Assembly (NCBI RefSeq): GCF_006459125.1
Contig: NZ_CP041070.1
Span: forward strand, 1,674,001-1,738,000
DNA: 64,000 nucleotides
Origin: Halarcobacter anaerophilus
GTDB lineage: Bacteria > Campylobacterota > Campylobacteria > Campylobacterales > Arcobacteraceae
Direction of reading: 5' to 3'
The notes under the pieces were generated by a model. It did not search any database and had not been told where the DNA came from. It saw nothing but the letters and a program-made list of their open reading frames with translations. Positions 53,122-62,254 of this stretch are shown here, one piece after another. Numbering within the stretch: the stretch's first letter is position 1; the number at the start of each line of letters is the position of its first letter. The position numbers were made by a program, and so were the translations under genes.

Positions 53122-54123
53122 ATGAAAAACTACATTTTTTTATTATTAACTATTTTGTTTTTCAGTGCTTGCAGTAATAAACATCTTACAATCAAAGCTC
53201 TATACCCTTCAAATATCACGGAACAAAAAGTAAGCAATATCTTTGTAGATGAACTTAAAAATGATAATATCAATCAAACGCTATCTTTAAAAAATGAACT
53301 TATTAATAAAACAATAGATAATAAAAAAGTATTTTATCTGCAAAAAGAGAAAAAAGATGCAGATTTAATTATTGAAGGTGAAGTTTTAAATTCATCTTTA
53401 AATTCTACTTTTTATTATGAAGAGGATTTTAACAATTTCAGATGTCTAAGATATGTTTATATTGATTCTGCTAAAACTGCAACTTGTGTCGAATATGCAA
53501 GAATATTGATTCCTTGTGAAAGAAGAGATTATCAAGTTGAAACACAAATAAAAGCTTTAAATCAAAATAACAATATTATATTTTCCAAAATCTATAGCAA
53601 ATCAAAAATTGAACGTGAGTGTTATAGATATCCTTTTTCCTATTCTCCCTTTTTTTATAATAGAATAAATCTAAATTACACAAGAGCTAAAACACAAGTA
53701 AACAGCAAACTTGCAAAAAAAATAGCAATAGAGATTCTTGAAGATATTTCACCACATTATATTTATCAAAAAATTCAAATAATTGATAAATTAAATAATA
53801 AATATAAAAAGAGCGTAGAAGAAGAGTTTAGCGATAGTATACTCTTGCTAACGCATAAAAAAGTAAAAGAAGCAAAACAGAAACTTGAGAAACTGAATTC
53901 CAAATTGAATTATAACAGTTATGAAGTATTATATAATTTGGCTTTAACTTATGAAGCTGAAAACTTTTTAGAACAGGCAAGACTTTTTTACTATAAAGCA
54001 AATAAAATTTGTAAAAATATTGATGATCTGAAATTAATTAACAAGGCTATAAACAGAGTTAATAAAAATATTATTAATAAACAGAAAGCTAAGTTGCAAT
54101 TAGATAGTATTCAAAAATATTAA
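53122..54123 (+). CDS. Hypothetical lipoprotein with TPR-like tail
   Basis: 333 aa. Lipobox FFSAC (C17), then a beta-rich domain with several cysteines (CLRYVYIDSAKTATC, PCERRDYQ, RECYRYPF) and a helical tail (YEVLYNLALTYEAENFLEQARLFYYKANKI) with one TPR-like unit. It is an outer-membrane-associated candidate. It precedes an NlpC/P60-like gene by 12 nt on the same strand, so cell-wall function is possible. No family recognised. Confidence 0.65.
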   Translation: MKNYIFLLLTILFFSACSNKHLTIKALYPSNITEQKVSNIFVDELKNDNINQTLSLKNELINKTIDNKKVFYLQKEKKDADLIIEGEVLNSSLNSTFYYEEDFNNFRCLRYVYIDSAKTATCVEYARILIPCERRDYQVETQIKALNQNNNIIFSKIYSKSKIERECYRYPFSYSPFFYNRINLNYTRAKTQVNSKLAKKIAIEILEDISPHYIYQKIQIIDKLNNKYKKSVEEEFSDSILLLTHKKVKEAKQKLEKLNSKLNYNSYEVLYNLALTYEAENFLEQARLFYYKANKICKNIDDLKLINKAINRVNKNIINKQKAKLQLDSIQKY

Positions 54124-54135
54124 AAAGGATTTTTA

Positions 54136-55407
54136 TTGAAATTTCTTAATATTTTTTTACTAATCATAACTGCAATTTTTTTCTTGGCGTGTGCTCCTAA
54201 AAACATAAAAATAGAAGATATAAAAAATTATCCCCAAAACCCTGCTTTTTATATAAATAACTTTACAAACGTAACTTTAAACAAAGAAGAGTTGTCAAAA
54301 AACTTTATAAAGAAATACTTTTCACCTTGGAATTTAAAGGCTCTTAAATATTCAAAAGAAGAGGCATCTTGGGGAAATATTTATGCTAAAAGAGAGATTT
54401 ACTTAGAAAACTACAGACTTGCTTCAAAACAGTGGTTTGACAAACTTATTGATAATGCAAATTTTGAAAAATATAATACTGCTTTGTTAAAAGCAATTAC
54501 GACAAAAAATTGTGATTTTAGAGTATTTCCTACAAACAGTTCACTCTTTTACAATCCCCAAAAAGCGGGTGAAGGTTTCCCTTTTGATTATAACCAAAAC
54601 TCAAGAGTAAAAATAAATACTCCTGTTTTCGTATCCCATTTTTCAAAAGACAAAGCCTGGGCATTTGTACAATCCCACTATGTTTTAGGATGGGTTAGAG
54701 TCGATAATCTTCTATTTGTAAATGAAAATCAGATAAAAGAGTTTAAGAATAATCCTTTATATGTGATTACGCAAGACGGGTTTCAGACTTTTGATATAAA
54801 TTTAAGTGAAGATTTGAAAATAGGAACCTTTTTTCTAAAACAGAAAGATAAATATCTTCTTGCAACAAATTCGGGAATAAAAAAAGTAAATCTAAATAAA
54901 AACAGTATAAAAGCTTTTCCTCTGGATTTTAACAAAAATTATGTTTCTAAACTTCTTAATCAATTTATAACTGAACCTTACGGTTGGGGCGGTTTAAACA
55001 ATCATCGTGATTGCTCTAGTTTTACCCAGGATTTTTTTACACCTTTTGGAATCTATTTAAACAGGAATTCAAAAGCACAAACAGCTCTTAATAAATATTT
55101 TGATATTTCCAAATATAGCAATAAAGAGAAAAAAGAGTTTATTATAAAAAACGGTATACCTTTTTTAACTCTTGTATATTTAAGAGGTCATATAATGCTT
55201 TATATAGGCACCTACAACAATGAACCTCTTGTAATGCACAATATGTGGGGCGTTAAAACTTGGATCTTCCCTTTTACTCATGGAAGAAATATAGTAGGGA
55301 AAACCGTAATAACAACACTAGAACCCGGAGTTGAACTAAAAATGGCAGATAAATATAGAACAATCCTAAAAAGAGTTCAAGGTATTGTTCTACTTAATAA
55401 AAAATAG
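54136..55407 (+). CDS. SH3-containing NlpC/P60-type cell-wall hydrolase lipoprotein
   Basis: 423 aa, TTG start with AAAAGGA upstream, lipobox FLAC. N-terminal stabilising region, SH3b-like segment (about 130-260, VFVSHFSKDKAWAFVQSHYVLGWV) and NlpC/P60 catalytic part with YGWGGLNNHRDCSSF (Cys) and RGHIMLYIG (His). It is likely a peptidoglycan endopeptidase at the outer membrane. Paired with the preceding lipoprotein. Confidence 0.83.
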   Translation: MKFLNIFLLIITAIFFLACAPKNIKIEDIKNYPQNPAFYINNFTNVTLNKEELSKNFIKKYFSPWNLKALKYSKEEASWGNIYAKREIYLENYRLASKQWFDKLIDNANFEKYNTALLKAITTKNCDFRVFPTNSSLFYNPQKAGEGFPFDYNQNSRVKINTPVFVSHFSKDKAWAFVQSHYVLGWVRVDNLLFVNENQIKEFKNNPLYVITQDGFQTFDINLSEDLKIGTFFLKQKDKYLLATNSGIKKVNLNKNSIKAFPLDFNKNYVSKLLNQFITEPYGWGGLNNHRDCSSFTQDFFTPFGIYLNRNSKAQTALNKYFDISKYSNKEKKEFIIKNGIPFLTLVYLRGHIMLYIGTYNNEPLVMHNMWGVKTWIFPFTHGRNIVGKTVITTLEPGVELKMADKYRTILKRVQGIVLLNKK

Positions 55408-55422
55408 AGTATCTGTTTTTTA

Positions 55423-58400
55423 TTATTTATCCACCTTTCTTAAATAAACAATTCTATAAAGCATTGGAACATAATATAAGTTCAAAACTGTTGCCCAAAG
55501 AATTCCGAAACCTAAAGCCAAAGCCATAGGCTGTAAAATCAAAGCTTGTCCAGATGGGAAAAAGATTAAAGAGCTAAGACCTAAAACAGTTGTCAAAGAG
55601 GTTAATAAAATAGGTCTTAATCTAAGCTGTGCAAGCTCTTTTAACTCTTCTAATGTTTTTGCTTTTTTAATAAAATCCATCATAATTATTCCGTCATTTA
55701 CAATAACACCTGCAAGACCGACCATACCTATTAAACTAGGCATTGTAATATTTACACCCATAATAAAGTGTCCGAAATATACTCCTAAAATAGATAAAGG
55801 AATGGTACTTATTATTATAAAAGATTTAATTATAGAATCAAACATCCAAACAAGAGCAATAAAAATCAGAATAACTGCCATAATAGCAGCTTCAGACATC
55901 TCATTTTGTACTTTTTCATTCTCTTTTTGTTCACCTTTTATATCAATTGTCACACTTTTTCTTAAGTTATCCAAAGTAGGTTTTAACTTTTTAAAAACTT
56001 CATTTGACGTAGTATTCGTAATAGATGCCGTTACGCTTGTGATTCTTTTGTTATTCTCTTTAAAAATTTGTGAATATGCGGGAATTTTTACAAAATCGAC
56101 AACATCTTTTAAAAGCACTTTTTGTTCACTGTTCGGAATTGTTACTTCTAAACTATTTAAAGAGCTTAAAATATCTTTATTTTCACTTTTAAATACAATT
56201 TCTATAATCCCTTTATCATCAAACATTTTAGAGTAAGTCGCTTTTAAATAAAGAGGTCTTAGTTCAGATAAAATCTGCTCTTCTGAAAAACCTAAATCAT
56301 AACCGTAAGGATTTACTTTAAATTTAAGCTCATAATTTCCAAGTAATGAATCATCTGCAATATTTGAAACACCTTTTATTTTTGAAAGAGCATCTTTCAA
56401 AACTTTTACCGAATCTTGAACTTTTTTATTATCTCCTGATACGGCTAATTCAATATCATATTTTACAATCCCTGCTTTAGGAACAAAAACTTTCAGCTCT
56501 TCATATGTTTTTGAGTCCATAAACTCTTGTAAATCTTCTTTTATCTTAGTCTCTATCTCTTGAGAACTGCCTTCTCTTATCATCTCTTTATCATCATATT
56601 TAGGAGACAAATAAGGATTTATATATTTATCAAAAATATTTTGAGGAGCCCTTTCATATAAATTTACAAATATTTGAAAATAAAACTCTTCATATTCAGG
56701 CTGATTCTTTCCGTCAAGTTTCATTCCCGTAACAGAACTGATTGATTGGATTTCTGTTTTAAAATCAAGGGTTTGTAACAGCTTTTTTTCTATATCAAAA
56801 ACTTTTTGTTCTGTTTGTTCAATCTTTTTACCCACACCAACTGAACCTGTAATATAAACTTGCGTTGAATCAAAATCCGGCATAAATTTAAATTTTGAAG
56901 AGCCTATTAAAATAACCGAAAAAACTAAAATTGAACCCACTAAAACACTTAAAGCTATATATTTCCATTTTAGTAAAAAAGATAAAAGATTAGAGTAAAG
57001 CCTTTTGTTAAAATCCCAAATTTTATGAGATTTTCTATCCTCATTGCTAAGTTTTAATATCTGCTTTGCATGTAAAGGCAAAAAGAAAAATGCTTCTAAA
57101 AGTGAACTTATAAGAAGTATTGATATCATTATAGGCAGAATTCTCATAAATTTACCGGTTTCTCCACTCATTAAAAGAATAGGTAAAAAAGCAAAGATAG
57201 TCGTAGCCGTTGCGGTTAAAACAGCAGGATAAACTTCTATAGCACCGTCTCTTGCCGCTTCAAACTTCCCTTTTCCCATCTCCATATGACGATAAATATT
57301 TTCAGCAACTACAATAGCTTCATCAACAAGCATACCAAGAGCAATAAGTGCCCCAAGAAGAGAAAGCATATTTAAACTGTAACCCAAAGATTCGGCTGAA
57401 ATAAGACCTATCATAAAAGAGGTCGGAATTCCGATTGCAATAACCAAAGCTATTCTCATATTTATAAAAAAAAGCAGTGCTATAAAAAGAAGCATTAAAC
57501 CAAAAAGAATATTTGAAACAACCGTATTAAGCCTATTTTTAATCCAGACAGAAGTATCCATATAAGTATCAAATTTCAAATTTGTATACTTTTTTTCAAA
57601 ATCTTTCGTAATTGATTTTATCTTTTTTACCAACTCAATAGAGTCACCCTCTTCACTTTTACTGATACTAATAGCAACATTTGTTCTTCCGTCAAAGTGA
57701 GATTTATCCGTAACATCTGCAAAAGTATATTTAATATTTGCAATATCTTTTAAATAAAGAGTTTTGCCTTCTACTTTGATTTTAGTATTTTTTATATCTT
57801 CAATATCTTTTTCGCCGTTAAAAGTGCTTAGATAGTAGTGTCTTGTTCTATCTTTTATTATACCTACGGGAAAAATTGAGCTTAAGTTTTGAACAGCAGA
57901 GATTACTTCTATTGTAGATAAGCCAAAAGCTTCGATTTTTTCTTCATCAAAGGAGATAAGAAGTTCTTTGTCGCTTTTTCCTAAAACAGTAACGTTTTCC
58001 AAATCTTTTAGCTGTTGAATTCTGGATTTTACCTCTTCTGCAATATCTAAAAGCTCTTCTTTTGAAATTTGCGTTTGAGAATAAACAGCAACGGTAATCA
58101 AAGGGAAATTCTGAACTACTGTTTTTACGGTAGGTTCATCCATATCAGAAGGCAGGTTTGTCTGAACTTGTGTGATAATATCTTTTATATCATCAACAAC
58201 CAAACCTATATCTTCACCCTCTCTTAATTCAGCAGTAATAGAAAAACTGCCGTTTTTTATAATAGAATCTATTTTTGTAACTTCTGCAACACTTAAAAGC
58301 TCATCTTCAATATCTTCAACTGCAATTTTATCTAAAACATCGGAACTAGCTCCCGCATAAGTTCCTGAGATTAGGATTTTATCCATATTAGACGGAGGAA

Positions 58401-58515
58401 AAATCTCTTTTGGAATTTTAAGATAGGCAAAAATAGAAAGAACTAAAATAAAAAGTAAAAGAAGATGATTTAGAATACTCTTTTTTAGTCCAAACTCAAT
58501 TATTCTTTGTATCAT
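55423..58515 (-). CDS. RND-family efflux permease
   Basis: 1030 aa. Twelve membrane helices in two halves; AEAAFF-type loops and VDEAIVVAENIYR, a classic TM4 block; SLIGMVGLAGVIVNDGIIMMDF in the second half. A proton-driven pump of the HAE-1/AcrB-like to HME-like type; the substrate is unknown. No membrane-fusion protein or outer-membrane channel lies in the window. Its start overlaps the ftsL-like 3' end by 20 nt. Confidence 0.9.
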   Translation of the reverse strand: MIQRIIEFGLKKSILNHLLLLFILVLSIFAYLKIPKEIFPPSNMDKILISGTYAGASSDVLDKIAVEDIEDELLSVAEVTKIDSIIKNGSFSITAELREGEDIGLVVDDIKDIITQVQTNLPSDMDEPTVKTVVQNFPLITVAVYSQTQISKEELLDIAEEVKSRIQQLKDLENVTVLGKSDKELLISFDEEKIEAFGLSTIEVISAVQNLSSIFPVGIIKDRTRHYYLSTFNGEKDIEDIKNTKIKVEGKTLYLKDIANIKYTFADVTDKSHFDGRTNVAISISKSEEGDSIELVKKIKSITKDFEKKYTNLKFDTYMDTSVWIKNRLNTVVSNILFGLMLLFIALLFFINMRIALVIAIGIPTSFMIGLISAESLGYSLNMLSLLGALIALGMLVDEAIVVAENIYRHMEMGKGKFEAARDGAIEVYPAVLTATATTIFAFLPILLMSGETGKFMRILPIMISILLISSLLEAFFFLPLHAKQILKLSNEDRKSHKIWDFNKRLYSNLLSFLLKWKYIALSVLVGSILVFSVILIGSSKFKFMPDFDSTQVYITGSVGVGKKIEQTEQKVFDIEKKLLQTLDFKTEIQSISSVTGMKLDGKNQPEYEEFYFQIFVNLYERAPQNIFDKYINPYLSPKYDDKEMIREGSSQEIETKIKEDLQEFMDSKTYEELKVFVPKAGIVKYDIELAVSGDNKKVQDSVKVLKDALSKIKGVSNIADDSLLGNYELKFKVNPYGYDLGFSEEQILSELRPLYLKATYSKMFDDKGIIEIVFKSENKDILSSLNSLEVTIPNSEQKVLLKDVVDFVKIPAYSQIFKENNKRITSVTASITNTTSNEVFKKLKPTLDNLRKSVTIDIKGEQKENEKVQNEMSEAAIMAVILIFIALVWMFDSIIKSFIIISTIPLSILGVYFGHFIMGVNITMPSLIGMVGLAGVIVNDGIIMMDFIKKAKTLEELKELAQLRLRPILLTSLTTVLGLSSLIFFPSGQALILQPMALALGFGILWATVLNLYYVPMLYRIVYLRKVDK

Positions 58516-58765
58516 ATTTCCCTTCTATTGTAAAAATCAATAAAGAGTCCTCTATTTGATTTTCAAATTTCATATCTTCAAGTTGTTGGGCAAGAAATTT
58601 GTTTTCCTCTTTCAAAGAAGTATAATGGGCATATAATTTATTGATATCTTTACTTACATAATAGATATTATTAATTAAATATATTTTTGGAAAATAGAGA
58701 ACTAAAGCTACAAACAGAGTAACAAATACAATAAAAAGAGAATTCCTAGGATTCAATTTAATCAA
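58496..58765 (-). CDS. FtsL-like small bitopic membrane protein
   Basis: 89 aa. One membrane helix (about 10-31), then a predicted coiled coil (DINKLYAHYTSLKEENKFLAQQ) outside. Size, topology and position directly after rsmH are those of FtsL, an essential division protein, although the sequence is weakly conserved. It overlaps rsmH by 8 nt and the RND permease by 20 nt. Confidence 0.6.
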   Translation of the reverse strand: MIKLNPRNSLFIVFVTLFVALVLYFPKIYLINNIYYVSKDINKLYAHYTSLKEENKFLAQQLEDMKFENQIEDSLLIFTIEGKYDTKNN

Positions 58766-59660
58766 ACTTAAATATCCTTAATTTGGAACTTCTGCTTCTA
58801 GGATTTAATTTAATCTCCTCTTTTGTAGGAGTTATAGGTTTTTTTGTAATGATTTTTCCCAAAGAGTGATTGTTTCCGCAAGTACATTTAAAAGCATCGG
58901 GAGGACAAATACAAGATTTTTTCCATTTTTTAAAATAATTTTTTACAATCCTATCCTCTAAAGAGTGAAAAGAGATTATGGCAACAATACAATTTCTAGG
59001 TTTTATCTCTTCAATAGATTGAAAAAGTCTTTCTAAAACACCTAATTCATCATTTACCTCTATTCTAATTCCTTGAAAAGGAAGAGTTGCAGGGTGAATT
59101 TTACCTTTACTCATATTTTTTTCAAGAAAAGAAGCCAACTCTTTTGCCGAACTAAAAGGTCTGTTATTTACTATTAAAGATGCAACTTTTTTGTATTCTC
59201 TTACTTCTCCGTACTCTTTAAAAACTCTTTCAAGTTCACTTTGAGAATAGGTATTTACTACAACTGAAGCATCTAAGCTTTTAGTTTGGTCCATTCTCAT
59301 ATCAAGAGTATCACCGTCAAAACCAAAACCTCTTTGAGTTTTATCCAGTTGTAAAGAGGATACTCCTATATCCGCCAAGATTCCACGTATATTGAATCCT
59401 CTAAAAGTTTCCAAAACATGTTCAAAATTGCCTTGATTGAAGATTACTCTGGTTTTATAATCTAGTAATCTCTTTTTAGAAAAAATTAAAGCCTCTTCAT
59501 CTTGATCGTTACATATTAATTGAATATTTTCATTTTGTTGTAATAAACCTAAACTATGACCGCCATACCCTGTGGTACAGTCAATAATATATCCATCGTC
59601 TATATCTTTAAAAGCTTCTAAAACTTCATTATAAAGTACGGGTATATGGGGAACATCCAT
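58758..59660 (-). CDS. rsmH: 16S rRNA (cytosine(1402)-N4)-methyltransferase
   Basis: 300 aa. HIPVLYNEVLEAF, DCTTGYGGHSLGLLQ (SAM loop), ADIGVSSLQLDKTQRGFGF, RPFSSAKELASFLE, HPATLPFQGIRIEVNDEL and IISFHSLEDRIVKNYFK are RsmH hallmarks. AAGGATG precedes the ATG. It is not followed by ftsI or mur genes here but by a short FtsL-like ORF and an RND pump, so the dcw cluster is split in this genome. Confidence 0.95.
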   Translation of the reverse strand: MDVPHIPVLYNEVLEAFKDIDDGYIIDCTTGYGGHSLGLLQQNENIQLICNDQDEEALIFSKKRLLDYKTRVIFNQGNFEHVLETFRGFNIRGILADIGVSSLQLDKTQRGFGFDGDTLDMRMDQTKSLDASVVVNTYSQSELERVFKEYGEVREYKKVASLIVNNRPFSSAKELASFLEKNMSKGKIHPATLPFQGIRIEVNDELGVLERLFQSIEEIKPRNCIVAIISFHSLEDRIVKNYFKKWKKSCICPPDAFKCTCGNNHSLGKIITKKPITPTKEEIKLNPRSRSSKLRIFKFD

Positions 59661-59734
59661 AAAACATCCTTAATTACAGTTCTTTTATTTGCGATTGGAT
59701 ATAATACCTAAAAAAATATTTAAGGCATTTTAAA

Positions 59735-60316
59735 ATGATTGATTCAAACGTTGTAAAACTCTTAAGCAATCTCTCCTTAACAATGTTTAGAAAAAATTTT
59801 TTCGGTATATATCATGGAGCGATTTCAGCAAAATTGGACTACAACTCATTTGTTATAAATACAGCCGATGCAATTTTTGATGAAATGGATGATAACTCTT
59901 TTTGTAAACTCAATATGACAAAAAAAGATTATAGATGGAAAATTGCAAGTATTGAATCTGATATACATTCAACAATATATACAAATATACATGAAGCAAA
60001 ATATATAGCATTTGGTGTTCCTATTTATACTACGGCGTATACTTTTGAACATGACGAAATTGTTTTTGATGATTATTTTGGGAAAGTTACTCTAGGAGGA
60101 AGGGTTCCTATATATGACCCTGGCGATTTTAGTACTTGGTACAGTAGAAACGCTTTAGAGATAACAAAATATTTAAAAGAGAGCAATGAAAGAATAATGG
60201 TAATTAAAGGTGTCGGTACGTATGTTTATGATAGAGACATAAATAATTTGGTAAAAACCGTAGCCATTTTAGAGAACTCTTGCAGGCTTTTAAGTCTAAA
60301 ATCTTCTTATCAATAA
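59735..60316 (+). CDS. Class II aldolase/adducin-like protein
   Basis: 193 aa. FGIYHGAISAKLDYNSFVINT and the D-S-x(2)-T-like IESDIHSTIYTNIHEAKYIAFG resemble the adducin N-terminal fold, with H-x-H metal ligands replaced by HSTIYTNIHE. Function unknown. It is found widely in Campylobacterota (memory). It is divergent from rsmH. Confidence 0.7.
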   Translation: MIDSNVVKLLSNLSLTMFRKNFFGIYHGAISAKLDYNSFVINTADAIFDEMDDNSFCKLNMTKKDYRWKIASIESDIHSTIYTNIHEAKYIAFGVPIYTTAYTFEHDEIVFDDYFGKVTLGGRVPIYDPGDFSTWYSRNALEITKYLKESNERIMVIKGVGTYVYDRDINNLVKTVAILENSCRLLSLKSSYQ

Positions 60317-60432
60317 CAAAAATGCAAATTTTTATATAATAATTTGCATCAATGCCCTAATTTTTAGCTACTTTAAAGCTTAAATACTATAAAGTTTTTA
60401 AATATTTTAAATCTTACACAAGGAGTTCTTCT

Positions 60433-60708
60433 ATGAACAAAGCTGAATTTATTGACGCAGTTGCAGCAAAGGCTGGTTTATCAAAAAAAGATGCTAAATG
60501 TGCAGTTGATGCAGTATTAGACACAATTACAGAGACTTTAGTAAAAAAAGAAACTGTTAGTTTTATTGGTTTCGGTACATTTAGTACAGCAGCTAGAGCT
60601 GAAAGAACAGCAAAAGTTCCTGGAACTGATAAAACTGTTACTGTTCCAGCTACAACTGTAGCAAAATTCAAAGTTGGAAAAGCTTTAAAAGAAGCTGTAG
60701 CTAAATAA
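60433..60708 (+). CDS. hup: HU-family DNA-binding protein
   Basis: 91 aa. MNKAEFIDAVAAKAGLSKKDAKCAVDAVLDTI, SFIGFGTFS and AARAERTAKVPGTDKTVTVPATTVAKFKVGKALKEAV match HU; the canonical GRNP arm tip is VPGTDK here. It bends and packages DNA. A strong terminator follows and tRNA-Leu is downstream. Well-expressed codon use and an AAGGAG ribosome-binding site. Confidence 0.93.
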   Translation: MNKAEFIDAVAAKAGLSKKDAKCAVDAVLDTITETLVKKETVSFIGFGTFSTAARAERTAKVPGTDKTVTVPATTVAKFKVGKALKEAVAK

Positions 60709-60726
60709 TAACTTTTTCATCTAAGC

Positions 60727-60760
60727 AAAAAGGGAGGCTCTTTTGAGTTTCCCTTTTTTT
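60727..60760 (+). terminator. Intrinsic terminator after hup
   Basis: AAAAAGGGA and CTC pair with GAG and TCCCTTTTT across a TTTT loop with a two-base internal mismatch, followed by a run of T. Confidence 0.75.
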
Positions 60761-60858
60761 ATTGAAAAAATTCAATAAATAAAAAAATTTTAAAAAAAGC
60801 GATATTTTAAGTATAAAATTAAGAATCTATTTGCTATAATTTCAACTCTTTTTTAGAT

Positions 60859-60943
60859 GCCCGTGTGGTGAAACTGGTAAACACGCTGGATTCAAAATCC
60901 AGTGACCTTGGTCTTGTCGGTTCAAGTCCGACCACGGGTACCA
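60859..60943 (+). tRNA. tRNA-Leu (anticodon CAA)
   Basis: 85 nt with encoded CCA. Acceptor GCCCGTG/CACGGGT (G1-U72 wobble), D-arm GTGGTGAAACTGGTAAACAC, anticodon stem CTGGA/TCCAG with loop TTCAAAA, giving anticodon CAA (codon UUG); a long variable arm typical of tRNA-Leu; T-arm GTCGG-TTCAAGT-CCGAC. A T-run follows the CCA. Confidence 0.95.
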
Positions 60944-61115
60944 CTTTTTTATAATCTTAAAAATATAAAATCCAAGTTCTACTTTCAAACTATTAAAAAT
61001 TACTTTTAAAAAAAGATCAAATTAAAATCTTTTAAATAAAAAATTTTTTCAATTAATTTTAAATTAATAAATCTATTAAAACCTAATTCAAACAATATAT
61101 ACTATTTTTTGTAAT

Positions 61116-61174
61116 ATTTTGTTTTATTTTGTATTTTTTTATTAGATTTATATTTTTATTTTGTTATATTTTGT
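61116..61174 (+). repeat. Four phased ATTTTGT repeats upstream of an unknown gene
   Basis: ATTTTGT at 61116, 61126, 61158 and 61168: two pairs each 10 bp apart, the pairs 42 bp apart (about four turns), so all lie on one helix face. They sit in a 258-bp, almost pure A/T region (60944-61201) between the tRNA and the unknown gene, about 30-85 bp upstream of its ATG. No ORF or RNA is seen in the rest of the region. Confidence 0.55.
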
Positions 61175-61201
61175 TTTATATATATTTTTTAGGACTTTTA
61201 T

Positions 61202-62149
61202 ATGGAAAATACTTTATATGACTTAGCAGACTTTTTAGATGATTTAGAGATTAAAGGTTTAAAACAAAAAGAGTCAACCCTTCTTAAAAACAGTGAGAAG
61301 ATAAAATTATTATTAAGCTCAAACCATAGTTTAAAGCGACAGATAGAAAAACTAAAAGAGGATTTGAATGTCGAGATATCTGTTTTTACTTATAGAAACT
61401 TTTTGATTAAATATTTTAAAAAAAGTTATGAAGAGCATACAATTAACAAAGTATTTGCAAACTGCAAAGTGATTGTTTTGGATTTAATTCTAAATAAAAA
61501 AATTGATGATTCTATTCATATATATGAATTTCTTATTAAAAATAAAATGTTGAAAAAAGTAAAAAACGATGACAAAAGTATAATTACTTATGAAAAATTT
61601 TTGGATAAATTAAAAGAGTATACAAATTTAAAACATCTTTCAATTAAAATTGAGGATAAAATTGAAAATGCAGATATAGAAAAAGAGATTGCAGCTCATT
61701 CAAAAGATATAGAAGAAGTTTCGGCAGATACAAAAGTTAATATTGAACTTTTAGACGGGAGTCTAGATCCATATAATATAAGATTTTTGACATACTCATA
61801 TATTTTTAAAAAACATAGTAAAAAGAAATATGATTTCGATGAGAAAAACTACATAGTAATTCCTACAGACTACAATAACAAAAAACTTGATTTTGAAAAA
61901 ATAAAGAATTTAATTTTTGAAGAAAATTTAATAAAAAACTACTCTTTGATTTTTCATGACAACAAGCTTGAAGACGGTTTTTTATATATCTACAGATTAA
62001 TAAACAAAAAATTACACCTTTTAGAAAAGATTAATTCAAGAGAATCATCTGAATTTGAAGATTATTATAAAAAAGGAGTAAATATCTTTTTAAATAACTT
62101 TGAAAACTTCTTAAATAATGGCTCTTTATCCCTTGAAAAAACATATTAA
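61202..62149 (+). CDS. Hypothetical HTH-like protein downstream of tRNA-Leu
   Basis: 315 aa, no signal peptide. Residues about 30-75 (KIKLLLSSNHSLKRQIEKL then VFTYRNFLIKYF) resemble the helix-turn-helix segments at the N-terminus of some plasmid or conjugative-element proteins; the rest is charged and has an AHSKDIEEVSADTKVN linker and a second basic domain. AGGA precedes the ATG. Function unknown; DNA binding is an inference from the N-terminus only. Confidence 0.6.
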   Translation: MENTLYDLADFLDDLEIKGLKQKESTLLKNSEKIKLLLSSNHSLKRQIEKLKEDLNVEISVFTYRNFLIKYFKKSYEEHTINKVFANCKVIVLDLILNKKIDDSIHIYEFLIKNKMLKKVKNDDKSIITYEKFLDKLKEYTNLKHLSIKIEDKIENADIEKEIAAHSKDIEEVSADTKVNIELLDGSLDPYNIRFLTYSYIFKKHSKKKYDFDEKNYIVIPTDYNNKKLDFEKIKNLIFEENLIKNYSLIFHDNKLEDGFLYIYRLINKKLHLLEKINSRESSEFEDYYKKGVNIFLNNFENFLNNGSLSLEKTY

Positions 62150-62254
62150 AAAATAAATAATTTTTTTAAAGAGTAAAAAAATTAATGTTTTTACTTAATA
62201 ATTGTTTAAAAAAGAAAATAATAAAATTTAATAAAAGCTTAAAAGGGGTCTAAG

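Noticed and set aside
60859-62149. Integrated prophage or element at tRNA-Leu
   Set aside because: No integrase, no duplicated tRNA 3' end and flagellin follows immediately; only one unknown HTH-like gene remains.
62150-62254. Sigma-28 or sigma-54 promoter for flagellin
   Set aside because: Neither a TGGCAC-N5-TTGC element nor a convincing CGATAT-type -10 is present; AT richness makes weaker matches meaningless.
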